A stretch of DNA of 64,000 bases from Paenibacillus durus (GTDB taxonomy: Bacteria > Bacillota > Bacilli > Paenibacillales > Paenibacillaceae): NCBI RefSeq assembly GCF_000756615.1, contig NZ_CP009288.1, positions 1,240,001 to 1,304,000 on the forward strand, read 5' to 3'. Of the stretch, positions 8,227 through 17,130 are shown piece after piece (within the stretch, counting starts at the first letter, position 1; every line of letters begins with the position of its first letter). Both the position numbers and the translations under genes were made by a program. Below the pieces are notes generated by a model, which did not search any database, had not been told where the DNA came from, and worked only from the letters and a program-made list of their open reading frames with translations.

Positions 8227-10234
8227 CTCCGGAATGATCCGGCAAAATTTCAGGCAGCACTCATGGATTGCCATCATCTACTTTCTCGGACTGCTGTTCG
8301 GGCTGCCGCTGCAAGTGTTTTTGGGCGGGAATCCCGATGCACCGCCGCAGCCGGTGGATAATCTTTTCAGGGCCAGCGGTGACCTGTTCATGGTTTTTCC
8401 ACTATTGATGCCCGTAGCAGCGGGGTTGCTGCTGTTCCGCTATCTTCAGCATAAGGGAGCGGCGGACGCTATGCATAGCCTTCCTCTGCGCCGCAGACAT
8501 TTGCTGACGGCCCAATTGTTTAGCGGCTCTGTTCTTTTGCTCGTTCCAGTATGGCTTACGGCGCTTGCCGCCGGACTGGTGCGGACCTGGGATGGGAACA
8601 GGTTCCTATACAGTGGAGCGGATGTATGGGCCTGGGGCGCGGCAGTCAGTATTTTGACGCTGTTCCTGTTCGCTGTAACCGCATTTGTCGGGATTTGCAT
8701 TGGTCTGACTGTGCTGCACGGTATTATCGTATACATTCTGCTGCTTCTGCCGGCCGTGCTGTCCCAATTGGCGCTGTCCCATTTTCGCGCCTACCTATAC
8801 GGTTTTCCGGACCAGAGCGGCTTTAGACATATAGACAATTGGTCGCCCATTCTTCATATGCTGAACGTGCCCAGCTCGCCGTTTACCTGGAGCGAACTGG
8901 GCATATACGCCGCTCTGACCGTCCTGCTCATTCTGCTGTCCTATCTGCTGTACCGGAAGCGGCGGACAGAAACGGCCGGCCTGGCGTTGGCCTTTACGTA
9001 CTTCAATCCGCTGTTTAAAGGCGGTGTCATGCTGTGCGCTATGCTGATCTCCGGCACGTATTTAGCGGATATGCGCACTGGGCAGACAGGATGGGCCTTG
9101 GCGGGCTATGCTCTTGGAGCCGTCATCGGTTACGCCGTATCGGAAATGGTGATCCGTAAATCGTGGCTTATCCTGGACCGGAAGCTGCCCGCCCGGTTTG
9201 CGGGGTACGCGCTCATTCTCGGGCTTCTGTTATACCTTCCCGTATCGCCCGTCACGGGTTATGAGGCAAGAGTGCCTGATGCGGACAAGATCACAGGGGT
9301 ATACATTGGAGACAATTACTACTGGGGTTATGTGAATCCGCAAAACGCAGCCGTAAGTTCCACTGATTCCGATACGTTCGCCAGTCCCTTCCGGGGAGTG
9401 GACCCGTTCTCTTCGGACCCGGCTTATGCATCTGCTGTCCGAAAGCTGCATGAAGCGCTTGTGCAGGTCCGGCCGGGCGAGGGGGAGAGCCGGTATAAAT
9501 TTTCGCAGAACACACGTCTCTATACCTTTGCCTATAAGCTGAACAACGGACGTACGATGACGAGGCAGTATGTTGTGCCGCTGGCCGGGTTCGAGCCTGA
9601 ACTGAAAACCGTCATGGAATCAGAAGGATTCAAACGGGCCGAGTACGTCCTCCCGCAGCTTGACAAGCCGCTCGCTAGTATTCAATTGCACTCCAGTATC
9701 AGGGAAGCCGTCATTTCAGATCCAGCTGAGATCAATGAGTTCAAGGCGCTGTTGAAGAAGGAAATCCTGAACCTGTCCTTTAAAGATCAGACAGACGACA
9801 CGATACCGCTGGCCTATATCAACATCATCCCGGAAGAGTCGATAGGCCGCTCTTATTCATTCATAAACTATGACTGGAAATCGTCCTACCATGAACTGGG
9901 GGCGTGGCTGGAGCGAAAAGGCTATGCGGATCGGGTTAAAGTTAAGGCGGACGATGTACTGTCTGCCGAGCTGGCTAAGCAGAGCAGGGACGAAATCCTT
10001 CCGAACGGCTATACGTACGACCCGGCAGCGCATCTTAAGTTTGCACAGGAGCAGGGACGCTCTGTCATTATTAAAGACAAGGCGCGCATTAACAATATTT
10101 TGGAGATACGGCGGAATTATACGCCGGATGAGGGAACGTACGTCGTACTCCTGAAATACAGGAGCGGAAACAGCGATTATTCCCGGATTGACGCGGCAGA
10201 TCTGACGCCTGAGATTAAAGCGCTGCTTCCCTGA
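8201..10234 (+). CDS. ABC-2 type permease with large C-terminal extracytoplasmic domain
   Basis: Membrane subunit partnering the upstream ATPase, 677 residues. The first 360 residues hold roughly ten hydrophobic helices; the rest (about 365-677) is a soluble domain rich in aromatic and charged residues, probably outside the cell and resembling DUF6449-type domains of such permeases (recalled, not searched). The ATG at 8201 has GGAGGGGG 7-8 nt upstream and lies inside the ATPase gene. The function is presumably export or sensing of an envelope-active compound; this is inferred only from the GntR-ABC context. Confidence 0.88.
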   Translation: MTSRRFFFNSGMIRQNFRQHSWIAIIYFLGLLFGLPLQVFLGGNPDAPPQPVDNLFRASGDLFMVFPLLMPVAAGLLLFRYLQHKGAADAMHSLPLRRRHLLTAQLFSGSVLLLVPVWLTALAAGLVRTWDGNRFLYSGADVWAWGAAVSILTLFLFAVTAFVGICIGLTVLHGIIVYILLLLPAVLSQLALSHFRAYLYGFPDQSGFRHIDNWSPILHMLNVPSSPFTWSELGIYAALTVLLILLSYLLYRKRRTETAGLALAFTYFNPLFKGGVMLCAMLISGTYLADMRTGQTGWALAGYALGAVIGYAVSEMVIRKSWLILDRKLPARFAGYALILGLLLYLPVSPVTGYEARVPDADKITGVYIGDNYYWGYVNPQNAAVSSTDSDTFASPFRGVDPFSSDPAYASAVRKLHEALVQVRPGEGESRYKFSQNTRLYTFAYKLNNGRTMTRQYVVPLAGFEPELKTVMESEGFKRAEYVLPQLDKPLASIQLHSSIREAVISDPAEINEFKALLKKEILNLSFKDQTDDTIPLAYINIIPEESIGRSYSFINYDWKSSYHELGAWLERKGYADRVKVKADDVLSAELAKQSRDEILPNGYTYDPAAHLKFAQEQGRSVIIKDKARINNILEIRRNYTPDEGTYVVLLKYRSGNSDYSRIDAADLTPEIKALLP

Positions 10235-10293
10235 GCGGCGGGGAACTTATGAAGCATGTATGTACAACTATGACTTGAACGGAGGCGACGGTC

Positions 10294-10815
10294 ATGAATC
10301 CGGTGAAGGATCATCTCGACTTCGGGCTGCACATTGTATTTATCGGCTTTAACCCAAGCCTTCGGTCGGCAGAAGTCGGCCATCATTATGCGAATCCGCG
10401 CAATAACTTCTGGAGAATACTGCACCGCAGCGGACTTACGCCGCGGCTGTACGACGCTTCCGAGGATGGCGAACTGCTGAAGCTCGGCTATGGCTTCACC
10501 AATATCGTCGCTCGTCCCACGAGGGGAGCGGAGGATATCACCCGGGAGGAGTACAGGGAAGGGCGTGATCTGCTGCGCGCCAAGCTTGCGAAGTACCGGC
10601 CGCACATCGCCTGCTTCGTCGGCAAGGGCGTGTACACGGAATTCAGCCGCAGGACGAAGGCCGGCTGGGGCTTTCAGGAGGAGTTGGAACCGGTGGTGGA
10701 CGGCGTACGTGAATTTGTCGCGCCGTCCTCAAGCGGCCTGGTGCGGATGCCGATGGAGGAAATCATCGGGATTTACCGCAGGCTGAATGAGGCCGCCCGG
10801 ACTGACCTGGAATGA
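10294..10815 (+). CDS. mug: Mismatch-specific uracil/thymine DNA glycosylase (Mug family)
   Basis: Base-excision repair enzyme removing uracil or thymine from mismatches with guanine. The family motif GFNPS (residues about 18-22) supplies the catalytic Asn, followed by NPRNNFWRIL, which contacts the DNA, and a late SSSGLVRMP segment equivalent to the intercalation loop. 173 residues, the usual length. The ATG has GGAGG about 9 nt upstream. It stands alone between the ABC operon and a terminator-like hairpin. Confidence 0.93.
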   Translation: MNPVKDHLDFGLHIVFIGFNPSLRSAEVGHHYANPRNNFWRILHRSGLTPRLYDASEDGELLKLGYGFTNIVARPTRGAEDITREEYREGRDLLRAKLAKYRPHIACFVGKGVYTEFSRRTKAGWGFQEELEPVVDGVREFVAPSSSGLVRMPMEEIIGIYRRLNEAARTDLE

Positions 10816-10899
10816 ATTTGTGCGCGAAGCCGGTATCTTACTCCTCAGGAGGCGTTCAAGCGGAGCCCCCTTTCAAGCAGACAGTTATTAAATAATGAG

Positions 10900-10945
10900 C
10901 AGCCTGAGTCCTGTATTCGCAGGAGCTCAGGCTGTTCGTTTGTTT
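10900..10945 (+). terminator. Probable terminator after mug
   Basis: Long hairpin with arms CAGCCTGAG(T)CCTG and CAGGAGCTCAGGCTG, followed by a modestly T-rich TTCGTTTGTTTC tract. Confidence 0.7.
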
Positions 10946-11205
10946 CAATATCAGACTTCCATGCCGCTGCGCGGCACCACGGATGAACGAAATGACCCCG
11001 TTATTTGAACGGGAATTTCTCCCGCTTAACAGGCCAGAAGCGAGCGTGATGTGAAGTTGAACAGGAAATCCTCCGTCATAATTTGCCGTTTGCGTCCCAA
11101 AGGCGGGAAAACGGACAAATAAGCTGGAGAATTTCCATCTTAATGACTGGAATACAGCGATATGCTCAACATAGACGGGAGAAATTCCCGTATATCTCAA
11201 ATGGT
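10946..11205. other. Intergenic stretch with no recognised feature
   Basis: Together with 10816-10899 this makes a 390-nt gap between mug and the 3' end of the MerR-controlled MFS gene. Beyond the hairpin at 10900-10945 I see no gene with a plausible ribosome binding site, no repeats and no promoter that leads to a gene. It marks the edge of the AT-richer MFS/MerR segment. Confidence 0.5.
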
Positions 11206-12393
11206 TTATCGGTTTGCCGAGTTATTGCCGGTCTTAGATTTAGACTCCTTAAAGTCAAATAGCCTTATTTTCACTCCAATACACACGGAAGCTAGTATTA
11301 AGAACGATATACCGCTCCAAACGATTGAATGCGTTCCCATCCTCGCTAGAAACCAACCGCCCAAAGCAGTACCGAACACTACGCCTAAATTTGCAAAGGA
11401 TACAAATAAGCTATTAGCAAATTCCGGGGCTTCCAAAGCTTCTGAGGTAAGCCAAGTTTGACCTATGATAAGACCGCCTGCAAAAACAGCTCCCCATATA
11501 ACGATGATCAGGATCATTGGAAACATATATTTTCCAGCATAAAATATAAGTAAATAGACAGCTCCAAGCAGCAGAAGATATACAGAGATGGTTACAGTTA
11601 TATTTTTACTCAAAAACTTGCCTGCGCATAGATTGCCAAAGATCCCGCTCGCTCCAAAAATGACTAACATAAAACTAATGGTTCTGCCGCTCATGTTCGT
11701 CACATCGATAAGATACTCGGCAAAATAAGAATAAAGAGAATACAGGGCTGCAAGAATAAAGCAAGTGGCTGCGATGTTCATCCATAATTGCGGTTTAAGC
11801 ATAATTCTCAACTGCTTGCCGTAGGTTAACTTCTCCTCAACCGGCATGGATGGAATCCAAATGACAATACCAATAAACGTAATCATATTTACAATAGCCG
11901 AGAAAAGAAACGCAACTTCAAGAGAATATCGATCTCCAATAAACGATGTAATTGGTACGCCCAAAACCATGCCTACCGTTAGACCTGTAAATACTTTGGC
12001 GACCGCCGCGGCGCTTTGCTCTTTTGGAACGGAACTTGCGGCAGCTGCAAAGGCAACTGAAAAATAGACCGGGTGGAGAAAAGCAGGAAAGACCCTGCAA
12101 AGCATTAATACCGAGTATGTAGGAGAAAATGCCGAAACAAGATTAGAGATGGCAAAGACAACAACTACTAAACCTAATATAGTCTTGCGATTGATGCCTG
12201 AAAATAATAAAGTCGCAAATGGACCGGAAAGTGCAATAATTAATGCGAACATGCTTACCAGCATTCCTGCTTGAGAAGCGCTGACGTTAAATCGATCTGA
12301 AATCTGCGGCAAAATACCAACCACTCCAAGTTCCGTATTAACGATTCCGAATACCCCTAAGGCTATAATGTAAGTTGCAAGCCGTTTTTTCAT
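11206..12393 (-). CDS. MFS transporter, DHA1 (12-TM, AraJ/NepI-like) family
   Basis: Sugar/drug efflux-type permease of 395 residues with about 12 helices. Motifs such as GVFGIVNTELGVVGILP at the N-terminus and the FLHPVYFSVAFAAA segment are typical of the AraJ/YdhP/NepI group. The ATG at 12393 has AAGGAG upstream. It lies 19 nt downstream of the merR gene, in the same operon. Base composition is clearly more A+T-rich than the flanking genes, which suggests horizontal acquisition of the pair (inference). Substrate unknown. Confidence 0.9.
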   Translation of the reverse strand: MKKRLATYIIALGVFGIVNTELGVVGILPQISDRFNVSASQAGMLVSMFALIIALSGPFATLLFSGINRKTILGLVVVVFAISNLVSAFSPTYSVLMLCRVFPAFLHPVYFSVAFAAAASSVPKEQSAAAVAKVFTGLTVGMVLGVPITSFIGDRYSLEVAFLFSAIVNMITFIGIVIWIPSMPVEEKLTYGKQLRIMLKPQLWMNIAATCFILAALYSLYSYFAEYLIDVTNMSGRTISFMLVIFGASGIFGNLCAGKFLSKNITVTISVYLLLLGAVYLLIFYAGKYMFPMILIIVIWGAVFAGGLIIGQTWLTSEALEAPEFANSLFVSFANLGVVFGTALGGWFLARMGTHSIVWSGISFLILASVCIGVKIRLFDFKESKSKTGNNSANR

Positions 12394-12412
12394 ACGTTAT
12401 AAAATCTCCTTA

Positions 12413-12817
12413 TTATTCTTCACATTCATTGTTGTTTTGTCCGAGTTCATAAATAGTCTCCATTTCCTTATAGATAACAATTTTATGTGCAAGCAGGTCG
12501 AGGTTTTTTTGCAGGTCGGCTATCTGCTTTTGAACTTCTTGATAATGTTCTTCCATGAGAACCCTTCTGGCGTTTAAAGTTGAATCGCCCTGCCTCCTTA
12601 ACTCGGCGATTTCAATCATTTTATGGATTGACATTCCTGTGGCTTTAAGTCGGGTCAGAAATTCAATCCAGGTAATATCTTCGGACGAGTAACAACGGTA
12701 ACCGTTTTTGTCGCGGCCAATGGAACTAAGAAGACCAATATGCTCGTAATAACGAAGCGTGTGGACACTAAGCTTGGTGATCTCAGCGACTTGCCGGATA
12801 GTCAGCAATTTTTTCAT
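12413..12817 (-). CDS. MerR family transcriptional activator
   Basis: DNA-distorting regulator with the MerR winged helix at the N-terminus (LTIRQVAEITKLSVHTLRYY, then EHIGLL) and a C-terminal coiled coil (about residues 75-125) for dimerisation. No Cys pair typical of metal sensors is present, apart from one Cys near the end, so an organic ligand is more likely. The ATG at 12817 coincides with the predicted transcription start, so the message appears leaderless; a TTG two codons earlier (12823) is the only alternative and would lie upstream of +1. It heads an operon with the MFS pump. Confidence 0.92.
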   Translation of the reverse strand: MKKLLTIRQVAEITKLSVHTLRYYEHIGLLSSIGRDKNGYRCYSSEDITWIEFLTRLKATGMSIHKMIEIAELRRQGDSTLNARRVLMEEHYQEVQKQIADLQKNLDLLAHKIVIYKEMETIYELGQNNNECEE

Positions 12818-12823
12818 GAACAA

Positions 12824-12854
12824 AGTATAAACTTTTGAGTTAACTCTAAGTCAA
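12824..12854 (-). promoter_or_regulatory. MerR-type promoter with 19-bp spacer
   Basis: Read on the minus strand: TTGACT (-35, 12854-12849), 19-bp spacer, TATACT (-10, 12829-12824). The spacer holds the dyad ACTTAGAGTTAACTC(A)AAAGT centred on GTTAAC. The overlong spacer plus central palindrome is the hallmark of promoters that MerR proteins remodel. Confidence 0.9.
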
Positions 12855-13030
12855 GGTTCATTTCTTTGCTTTTCAAGACAGGTATAAGACTTTCCCGTGA
12901 AATCGGCTTTTAGTGGAATTCTCCGGTATAATTCGAATCTTGGCAGGAATGGGCAGGGAGGAAGCTGAATATAAGAATATGCCAAATCAGGATTACGGAT
13001 CATGCATGATAATCGGGGGTAATAGTACAA

Positions 13031-13732
13031 GTGAAATATGATGTTATTCTGTTCGACGCTGATGACACGCTGTTCGATTACGATCAGTCGGAAAGCTATG
13101 CGCTGAGGGAAGCTTTTAAACAGTTCGGCATGCCGGAGGGCTTCGATAACTGCGGATCTACATACAAAGTAATCAACAAGGGGCTGTGGAGGGATTTGGA
13201 GCTCGGGCTGATTTCCTCCGACGCACTGCGCGTGGAACGGTTTACCCGGCTGTTTGCCGCACATGAGCTTGAGCTGGACCCCGAGTCCTTCAGCGCGGCA
13301 TACCTGTTCCATCTGGGAGCGGGGACCGGAACCTTCCTGATTGAGGGAGCGGCGGAGATATGCAGAGAATTATCCGGCTGCCGTCTTGCGGTGATTACGA
13401 ACGGCATTAAAGAGGTTCAGTATTCGCGCATTCAAGACTCCCCGCTGCGGGATACGTTCGCGCATATCATCATTTCAGAGGAAGTCGGAAGCCAGAAGCC
13501 GGAGCCGGGTATTTTCGATCACGCGTTTGCCAAGCTTGGACTCACACCCGAAGACAAGCCTGGCGTGCTGATCGTCGGCGATACCCTGACATCGGACATT
13601 CAGGGCGGCATTTCGTATGGCATCGACACCTGCTGGTTCAACCCGCGCGGGAAATCCGGAGACCCCGGGATTACTCCGACCTATGAAATCAAGGCCTTGT
13701 CCGAACTGCTGAACATTGTAGGAGTCGAGTAG
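13031..13732 (+). CDS. HAD-superfamily nucleotidase/phosphatase (YjjG/YfnB type)
   Basis: Cytoplasmic phosphohydrolase, 233 residues. HAD motif I is FDADDTLFDY (nucleophile Asp near residue 9 and general acid Asp 2 residues later), motif II VITNG, motif III the Lys in GSQKPEPGIF, and motif IV GDTLTSDIQGG. The cap domain lies between motifs I and II as in YjjG, which hydrolyses noncanonical pyrimidine nucleotides; the exact substrate here is not proven. The start is GTG at 13031; the GGGGGT upstream is rather far (about 12 nt). Monocistronic by appearance. Confidence 0.88.
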   Translation: MKYDVILFDADDTLFDYDQSESYALREAFKQFGMPEGFDNCGSTYKVINKGLWRDLELGLISSDALRVERFTRLFAAHELELDPESFSAAYLFHLGAGTGTFLIEGAAEICRELSGCRLAVITNGIKEVQYSRIQDSPLRDTFAHIIISEEVGSQKPEPGIFDHAFAKLGLTPEDKPGVLIVGDTLTSDIQGGISYGIDTCWFNPRGKSGDPGITPTYEIKALSELLNIVGVE

Positions 13733-13786
13733 CGGGGACCGGCCCCGGTTAGCGACAGGCAGGAAGGCAATTGCAAGAAACGTTGT

Positions 13787-14311
13787 TCAATCGGCCCATT
13801 TTTTGGCTGCTTCCGACTCCGTCGATTCCGAGAAAAAAGACCGGTAGGAGGGTTCAAAGCCTCCGTTCTTGTCGATCATTAATTCATGATAGCGGTTGGA
13901 TAGACTGGTGACTCCGGCTTCGTCGATAACGGCATGGATGGCCTTTTCTTTGGTCCGTTCATCCCATAGAACGTTAAATTCATAGCTCTTGATCTCCGGA
14001 AAAAAAGAGTTTATGCCAAAGGCATAAGCGGCCATGGAGCGGTAAATATCCTGCTTGACAGGCGCAGACCCGACTTCTGGAATAAAGGTGAGGACAACGC
14101 TGTATCCGTTTTTTTGACTGGAAACTGCCAGCTTCTCCACAAATCTAAAGTTTTGGCGGGTATAATAGCTTACCTTCTCAGTAATAAAGTCTTTTCGTAT
14201 CCATTCCTTCTGCTGCTCAGGTGAAGACTGAGGCGGGTTGGCTTTGGAACAAGCGGTTGCCAGTGCAATCATTAGAATAAGAACGCAAAGCGGCAGGAAG
14301 CTTTTTCTCAT
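13787..14311 (-). CDS. Predicted lipoprotein, unknown function
   Basis: 174 residues with a lipoprotein signal peptide (MRKSFLPLCVLILMIALATA) and lipobox LATAC, Cys21 predicted to carry the lipid. The mature part is a small alpha/beta domain with no motif I recognise. Translation starts at the ATG at 14311. It is convergent with the HAD gene and divergent from ppaC, and looks monocistronic. No function is offered. Confidence 0.75.
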   Translation of the reverse strand: MRKSFLPLCVLILMIALATACSKANPPQSSPEQQKEWIRKDFITEKVSYYTRQNFRFVEKLAVSSQKNGYSVVLTFIPEVGSAPVKQDIYRSMAAYAFGINSFFPEIKSYEFNVLWDERTKEKAIHAVIDEAGVTSLSNRYHELMIDKNGGFEPSYRSFFSESTESEAAKKWAD

Positions 14312-14514
14312 CTTTCATGAACACCTCCATAAATCCGATGAATTGATTACTTAGAAAAATATGGAATCCATTGGGATTCTACCTGAAGATTTGCTCCCTG
14401 GAAAGTGAAAAATATCATAATATGTAATCCCGGACTCCGTCTCCCGCTTCTGGCGGCTTCCTATCAATGTATGGTATATTATATTGAACAAAAACCTAAG
14501 TTAGGAGCTTGGAA

Positions 14515-15447
14515 ATGGAAAAAACATTGATCTTTGGGCACAAAAACCCCGACACCGATACGATTTGTTCCGCCATCGCCTACGCCGCGCTCAAAAAAGA
14601 GCTGGGCTGGGACGTTGAAGCTGTCCGCCTTGGCGAAGTCGGCTCCGAAACGCAATATGCGCTGGACCACTTCGGTGTGGAAGTTCCGCGTCTTGTGGAA
14701 AATGTGGCTGGCGAAGCGAAGCAGGTTATTCTCGTCGACCACAACGAGCGCCAGCAAAGCGCCAGCGATATCGATCAGGTGCGTGTTGTTGAAGTTATCG
14801 ACCATCACCGGATCGCCAACTTTGAAACAGCACATCCGCTGTATTACCGCGCCGAGCCGGTAGGCTGTACCGCAACGATCTTGAAGAAGCTGTACAAGGA
14901 GAACGGAGTGGAGATTTCGAAGCCGGTTGCGGGACTTATGCTGTCCGCTATCGTGTCCGACTCCCTGCTGTTTAAGTCCCCGACCTGCACGGACGAGGAC
15001 GTGGCCGCAGCCAAAGAGCTGGCGGAAATCGCCGGTGTGGACACAGACAGCTACGGCCTGAGCATGCTGAAAGCCGGAGCTGACCTCAGCGACAAGAGCA
15101 TCGATACGCTGCTTAATCTGGATGCGAAGGAATTCAGCATGGGCGGCAAGAAAGTGATTATCGCCCAGGTCAACGCGGTGGATACGAATGATGTGCTGTC
15201 CCGCCAAGCCGAGCTTGAGACTGCCCTGCAAAGCATTGTTGACGAGAAAGGGCTCGATCTGTTCCTGTTCGTCGTAACGGACATCCTGAACAGCGATTCC
15301 GTCGGCGTCGCTCTGGGCAGCGCGGCAGGAGCCGTGGAGCAGGCATATAATGTGAAGCTGGACGACAACAAGGCTCTGCTCAAAGGCGTTGTTTCCCGTA
15401 AGTCGCAGATCGTGCCGGTGCTTACCGAGACGATGGCCAAGCTGTAA
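14515..15447 (+). CDS. ppaC: Manganese-dependent inorganic pyrophosphatase (family II)
   Basis: Hydrolyses pyrophosphate to phosphate in the cytoplasm, using Mn/Co. DHH-family motifs are in order: GHKNPDTDTICSA at the N-terminus (metal ligands His and two Asp), VDHNE (about residue 75), the DHH motif VIDHH (about 95-99), and a C-terminal DHHA2 domain with the SRKSQ active-site segment. 310 residues, standard. The ATG at 14515 follows TTAGGAG with good spacing; a TTG two codons earlier is less likely. It ends at a clear terminator and is transcribed alone. Confidence 0.96.
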   Translation: MEKTLIFGHKNPDTDTICSAIAYAALKKELGWDVEAVRLGEVGSETQYALDHFGVEVPRLVENVAGEAKQVILVDHNERQQSASDIDQVRVVEVIDHHRIANFETAHPLYYRAEPVGCTATILKKLYKENGVEISKPVAGLMLSAIVSDSLLFKSPTCTDEDVAAAKELAEIAGVDTDSYGLSMLKAGADLSDKSIDTLLNLDAKEFSMGGKKVIIAQVNAVDTNDVLSRQAELETALQSIVDEKGLDLFLFVVTDILNSDSVGVALGSAAGAVEQAYNVKLDDNKALLKGVVSRKSQIVPVLTETMAKL

Positions 15448-15500
15448 ATTTTGACAACTCATTTGTAGTTGCCAAGCGCCCTTTGCGGGGCTGCTTAACA

Positions 15501-15542
15501 GGGAGTTCCGGGGGCCATAACTGGCGCGGAATTCCCTTTTTG
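15501..15542 (+). terminator. Terminator of ppaC
   Basis: Hairpin GGGAGTTCCG...CGGAATTCCC followed by TTTTT. Confidence 0.92.
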
Positions 15543-15637
15543 CTGTGGGGCTCATACATGTGTGCTGCGAAAATCCATTGCCTGTTGGTTTGTCCATTGT
15601 TACAATTAAGAAGACTTAAAGTCAGGAGGCGATTTTC

Positions 15638-16072
15638 ATGGCTAAACGCAATATAGGCACCCTGCAGTACAAATCGTTCGGCCTGGCCCTTCAGGCTCTG
15701 GTGGTCATTGCCAAGGATGGGGGGACCTGTCCAAGCTGCGAGATTGCCAAGCTGATGTCATCTGAGCCGACGCTGCTGCGCCGCATTCTCGCCAAGCTGG
15801 CGAAGGAGTCCATCCTGGTCACCCGCGAAGGGCGGGACGGCGGGTATATGCTGAACAAGGCGCCCGATCAGCTGACGCTGGCCGAGGTGTACCGTGCGCT
15901 GGAGGTAGGGGAAGCCCGGCATCAAGCGGTCAGCGGCACGATGTGCGTGAATGATTTCGGCACGCAGATGAAGACGGCATTCTGCGGCATTCTGGAAGAG
16001 GTCGACCACAGTGTCACCGAGGTGCTGAAGAAATATACGGTTGCGGACGTCGTTCGAAAAGCGGGATATTGA
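15638..16072 (+). CDS. Rrf2 family transcriptional regulator
   Basis: 144-residue winged-helix repressor of the Rrf2/BadM family (IAKLMSSEPTLLRRILAKLA recognition region, GRDGGYML wing). Four Cys are present: Cys31 and Cys34 in CPSC within the helix-turn-helix region and two more near residues 103 and 117. Their spacing is not the three-Cys cluster of NsrR or IscR, so Fe-S binding is uncertain and thiol redox sensing is possible. The ATG at 15638 has CAGGAGG upstream. The gene precedes a nitroreductase whose promoter overlaps its stop codon and carries a candidate operator. Confidence 0.9.
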   Translation: MAKRNIGTLQYKSFGLALQALVVIAKDGGTCPSCEIAKLMSSEPTLLRRILAKLAKESILVTREGRDGGYMLNKAPDQLTLAEVYRALEVGEARHQAVSGTMCVNDFGTQMKTAFCGILEEVDHSVTEVLKKYTVADVVRKAGY

Positions 16073-16113
16073 CAGATTGTTTTTTATTGTTTTATACTGT
16101 GCTTATTAAACAA
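16069..16113 (+). promoter_or_regulatory. Nitroreductase promoter with inverted repeat
   Basis: TTGACA (16069-16074, overlapping the Rrf2 stop) and TATACT (16093-16098), 18-bp spacer. An inverted repeat TTGTTT (16088-16093)...AAACAA (16108-16113) flanks the -10 and start region, a plausible Rrf2 binding site. Confidence 0.7.
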
Positions 16114-16256
16114 CAGTTATATCGGCGGCGAATTGATGCAAGGTGAATCTTTTTTTGGTTTTATCTGTGCTGTTATACACACAGAAAGAAACAAGGATAG
16201 GAACATCCGCCGCGCGGCCCGGCCGGCGGGAATATTTTTCGGGAGGTTAACCTGCT

Positions 16257-16910
16257 ATGGAGACACAAGTTAATATTAATCCGGCTTTCAGCCAAGTCTT
16301 GCGCGAACGCCATTCGGTGAGAAAGTATGATTCTTCCCGGAAAATGTCCAACGAAGAAATCAATGACCTGTTAAATGATGCGATTCTGGCGCCTTCTTCT
16401 TCCAATCTTCAGCCCTGGCGTTTTATCGTCATTACGGATCAGGCGCTTAAGGAACAGCTGCTGCCAATTGCGTTCAACCAGCAGCAGGTTGTGGAATCGT
16501 CCGCAATTATTGCTGTCCTTGGCGATCTGGAGGCCTACCGCAACGTAAACAAGATTTGGGACTCGGCGGTAGAAGCGGGTCTTGCGACGCCGGAAGTGCG
16601 GGATATGATGGTGGAGAACAGCCGCAACACTTACTCCAACTTTAGCCGGGAGAAGCAGAAGGAAATCGCGCTGGTGGACGGCGGTCTCGTGTCCATGCAG
16701 CTGATGCTCGCCGCCAAGGCGAAAGGCTATGACACGGTGGCGATGGGCGGTTATGATGCCGAGAAATTCCGTGAGATGTTCCAGATTCCGCCGCGTTATG
16801 CGACTGTTATGCTGATTGCCGTAGGCCATGCCGCAGTCCCGGGCCGCCAGACCTCGCGCCTGCCGCTGGAAGATATCGCTTCTTACAACGGCTTCAAGGG
16901 CCAAGATTAA
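16257..16910 (+). CDS. Nitroreductase family FMN oxidoreductase
   Basis: NAD(P)H-dependent flavin enzyme of the oxygen-insensitive nitroreductase fold, 217 residues, similar to Bacillus YdgI/YodC-type proteins. The RHSVRKYD motif binds FMN phosphate, APSSSNLQPWRF contributes to the flavin pocket, and GGLVSMQLMLAAKAKGYDTV is the conserved helix. Physiological substrate is probably a quinone or nitro compound. The ATG at 16257 has a GGGAGG site. A 160-nt leader separates it from the promoter at 16069. The preceding Rrf2 gene is the likely regulator. Confidence 0.92.
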   Translation: METQVNINPAFSQVLRERHSVRKYDSSRKMSNEEINDLLNDAILAPSSSNLQPWRFIVITDQALKEQLLPIAFNQQQVVESSAIIAVLGDLEAYRNVNKIWDSAVEAGLATPEVRDMMVENSRNTYSNFSREKQKEIALVDGGLVSMQLMLAAKAKGYDTVAMGGYDAEKFREMFQIPPRYATVMLIAVGHAAVPGRQTSRLPLEDIASYNGFKGQD

Positions 16911-16969
16911 TAGCATGAAATATCATTAACAATCCCCGATCCTTTCTTCCTGGAGGTATCGGTTAATAC

Positions 16970-16997
16970 GAACCCCCGCCGAACCCGGCGGGGGTTC
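16970..16997 (+). terminator. GC-rich hairpin after the nitroreductase gene
   Basis: Arms GAACCCCCGCC and GGCGGGGGTTC; very stable but not followed by a T-run, so termination is likely yet not textbook. Confidence 0.65.
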
Positions 16998-17130
16998 GCC
17001 GCGTTCATGTGCCTGCTCTTTCGCGTTTGGAGAGTAGCGCCGCTTTCTGCTACAATCTTGGGTAGAGGCGGCAGCGAGCCGTTTTTGGAAACGTAGACCG
17101 ACGAATAAGCTTATACAGGAGGGGAAAGTC

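Noticed and set aside
10856..11200. Minus-strand 114-codon frame in the gap after mug
   Set aside because: No ribosome binding site, unnatural composition, and it overlaps the mug terminator hairpin.
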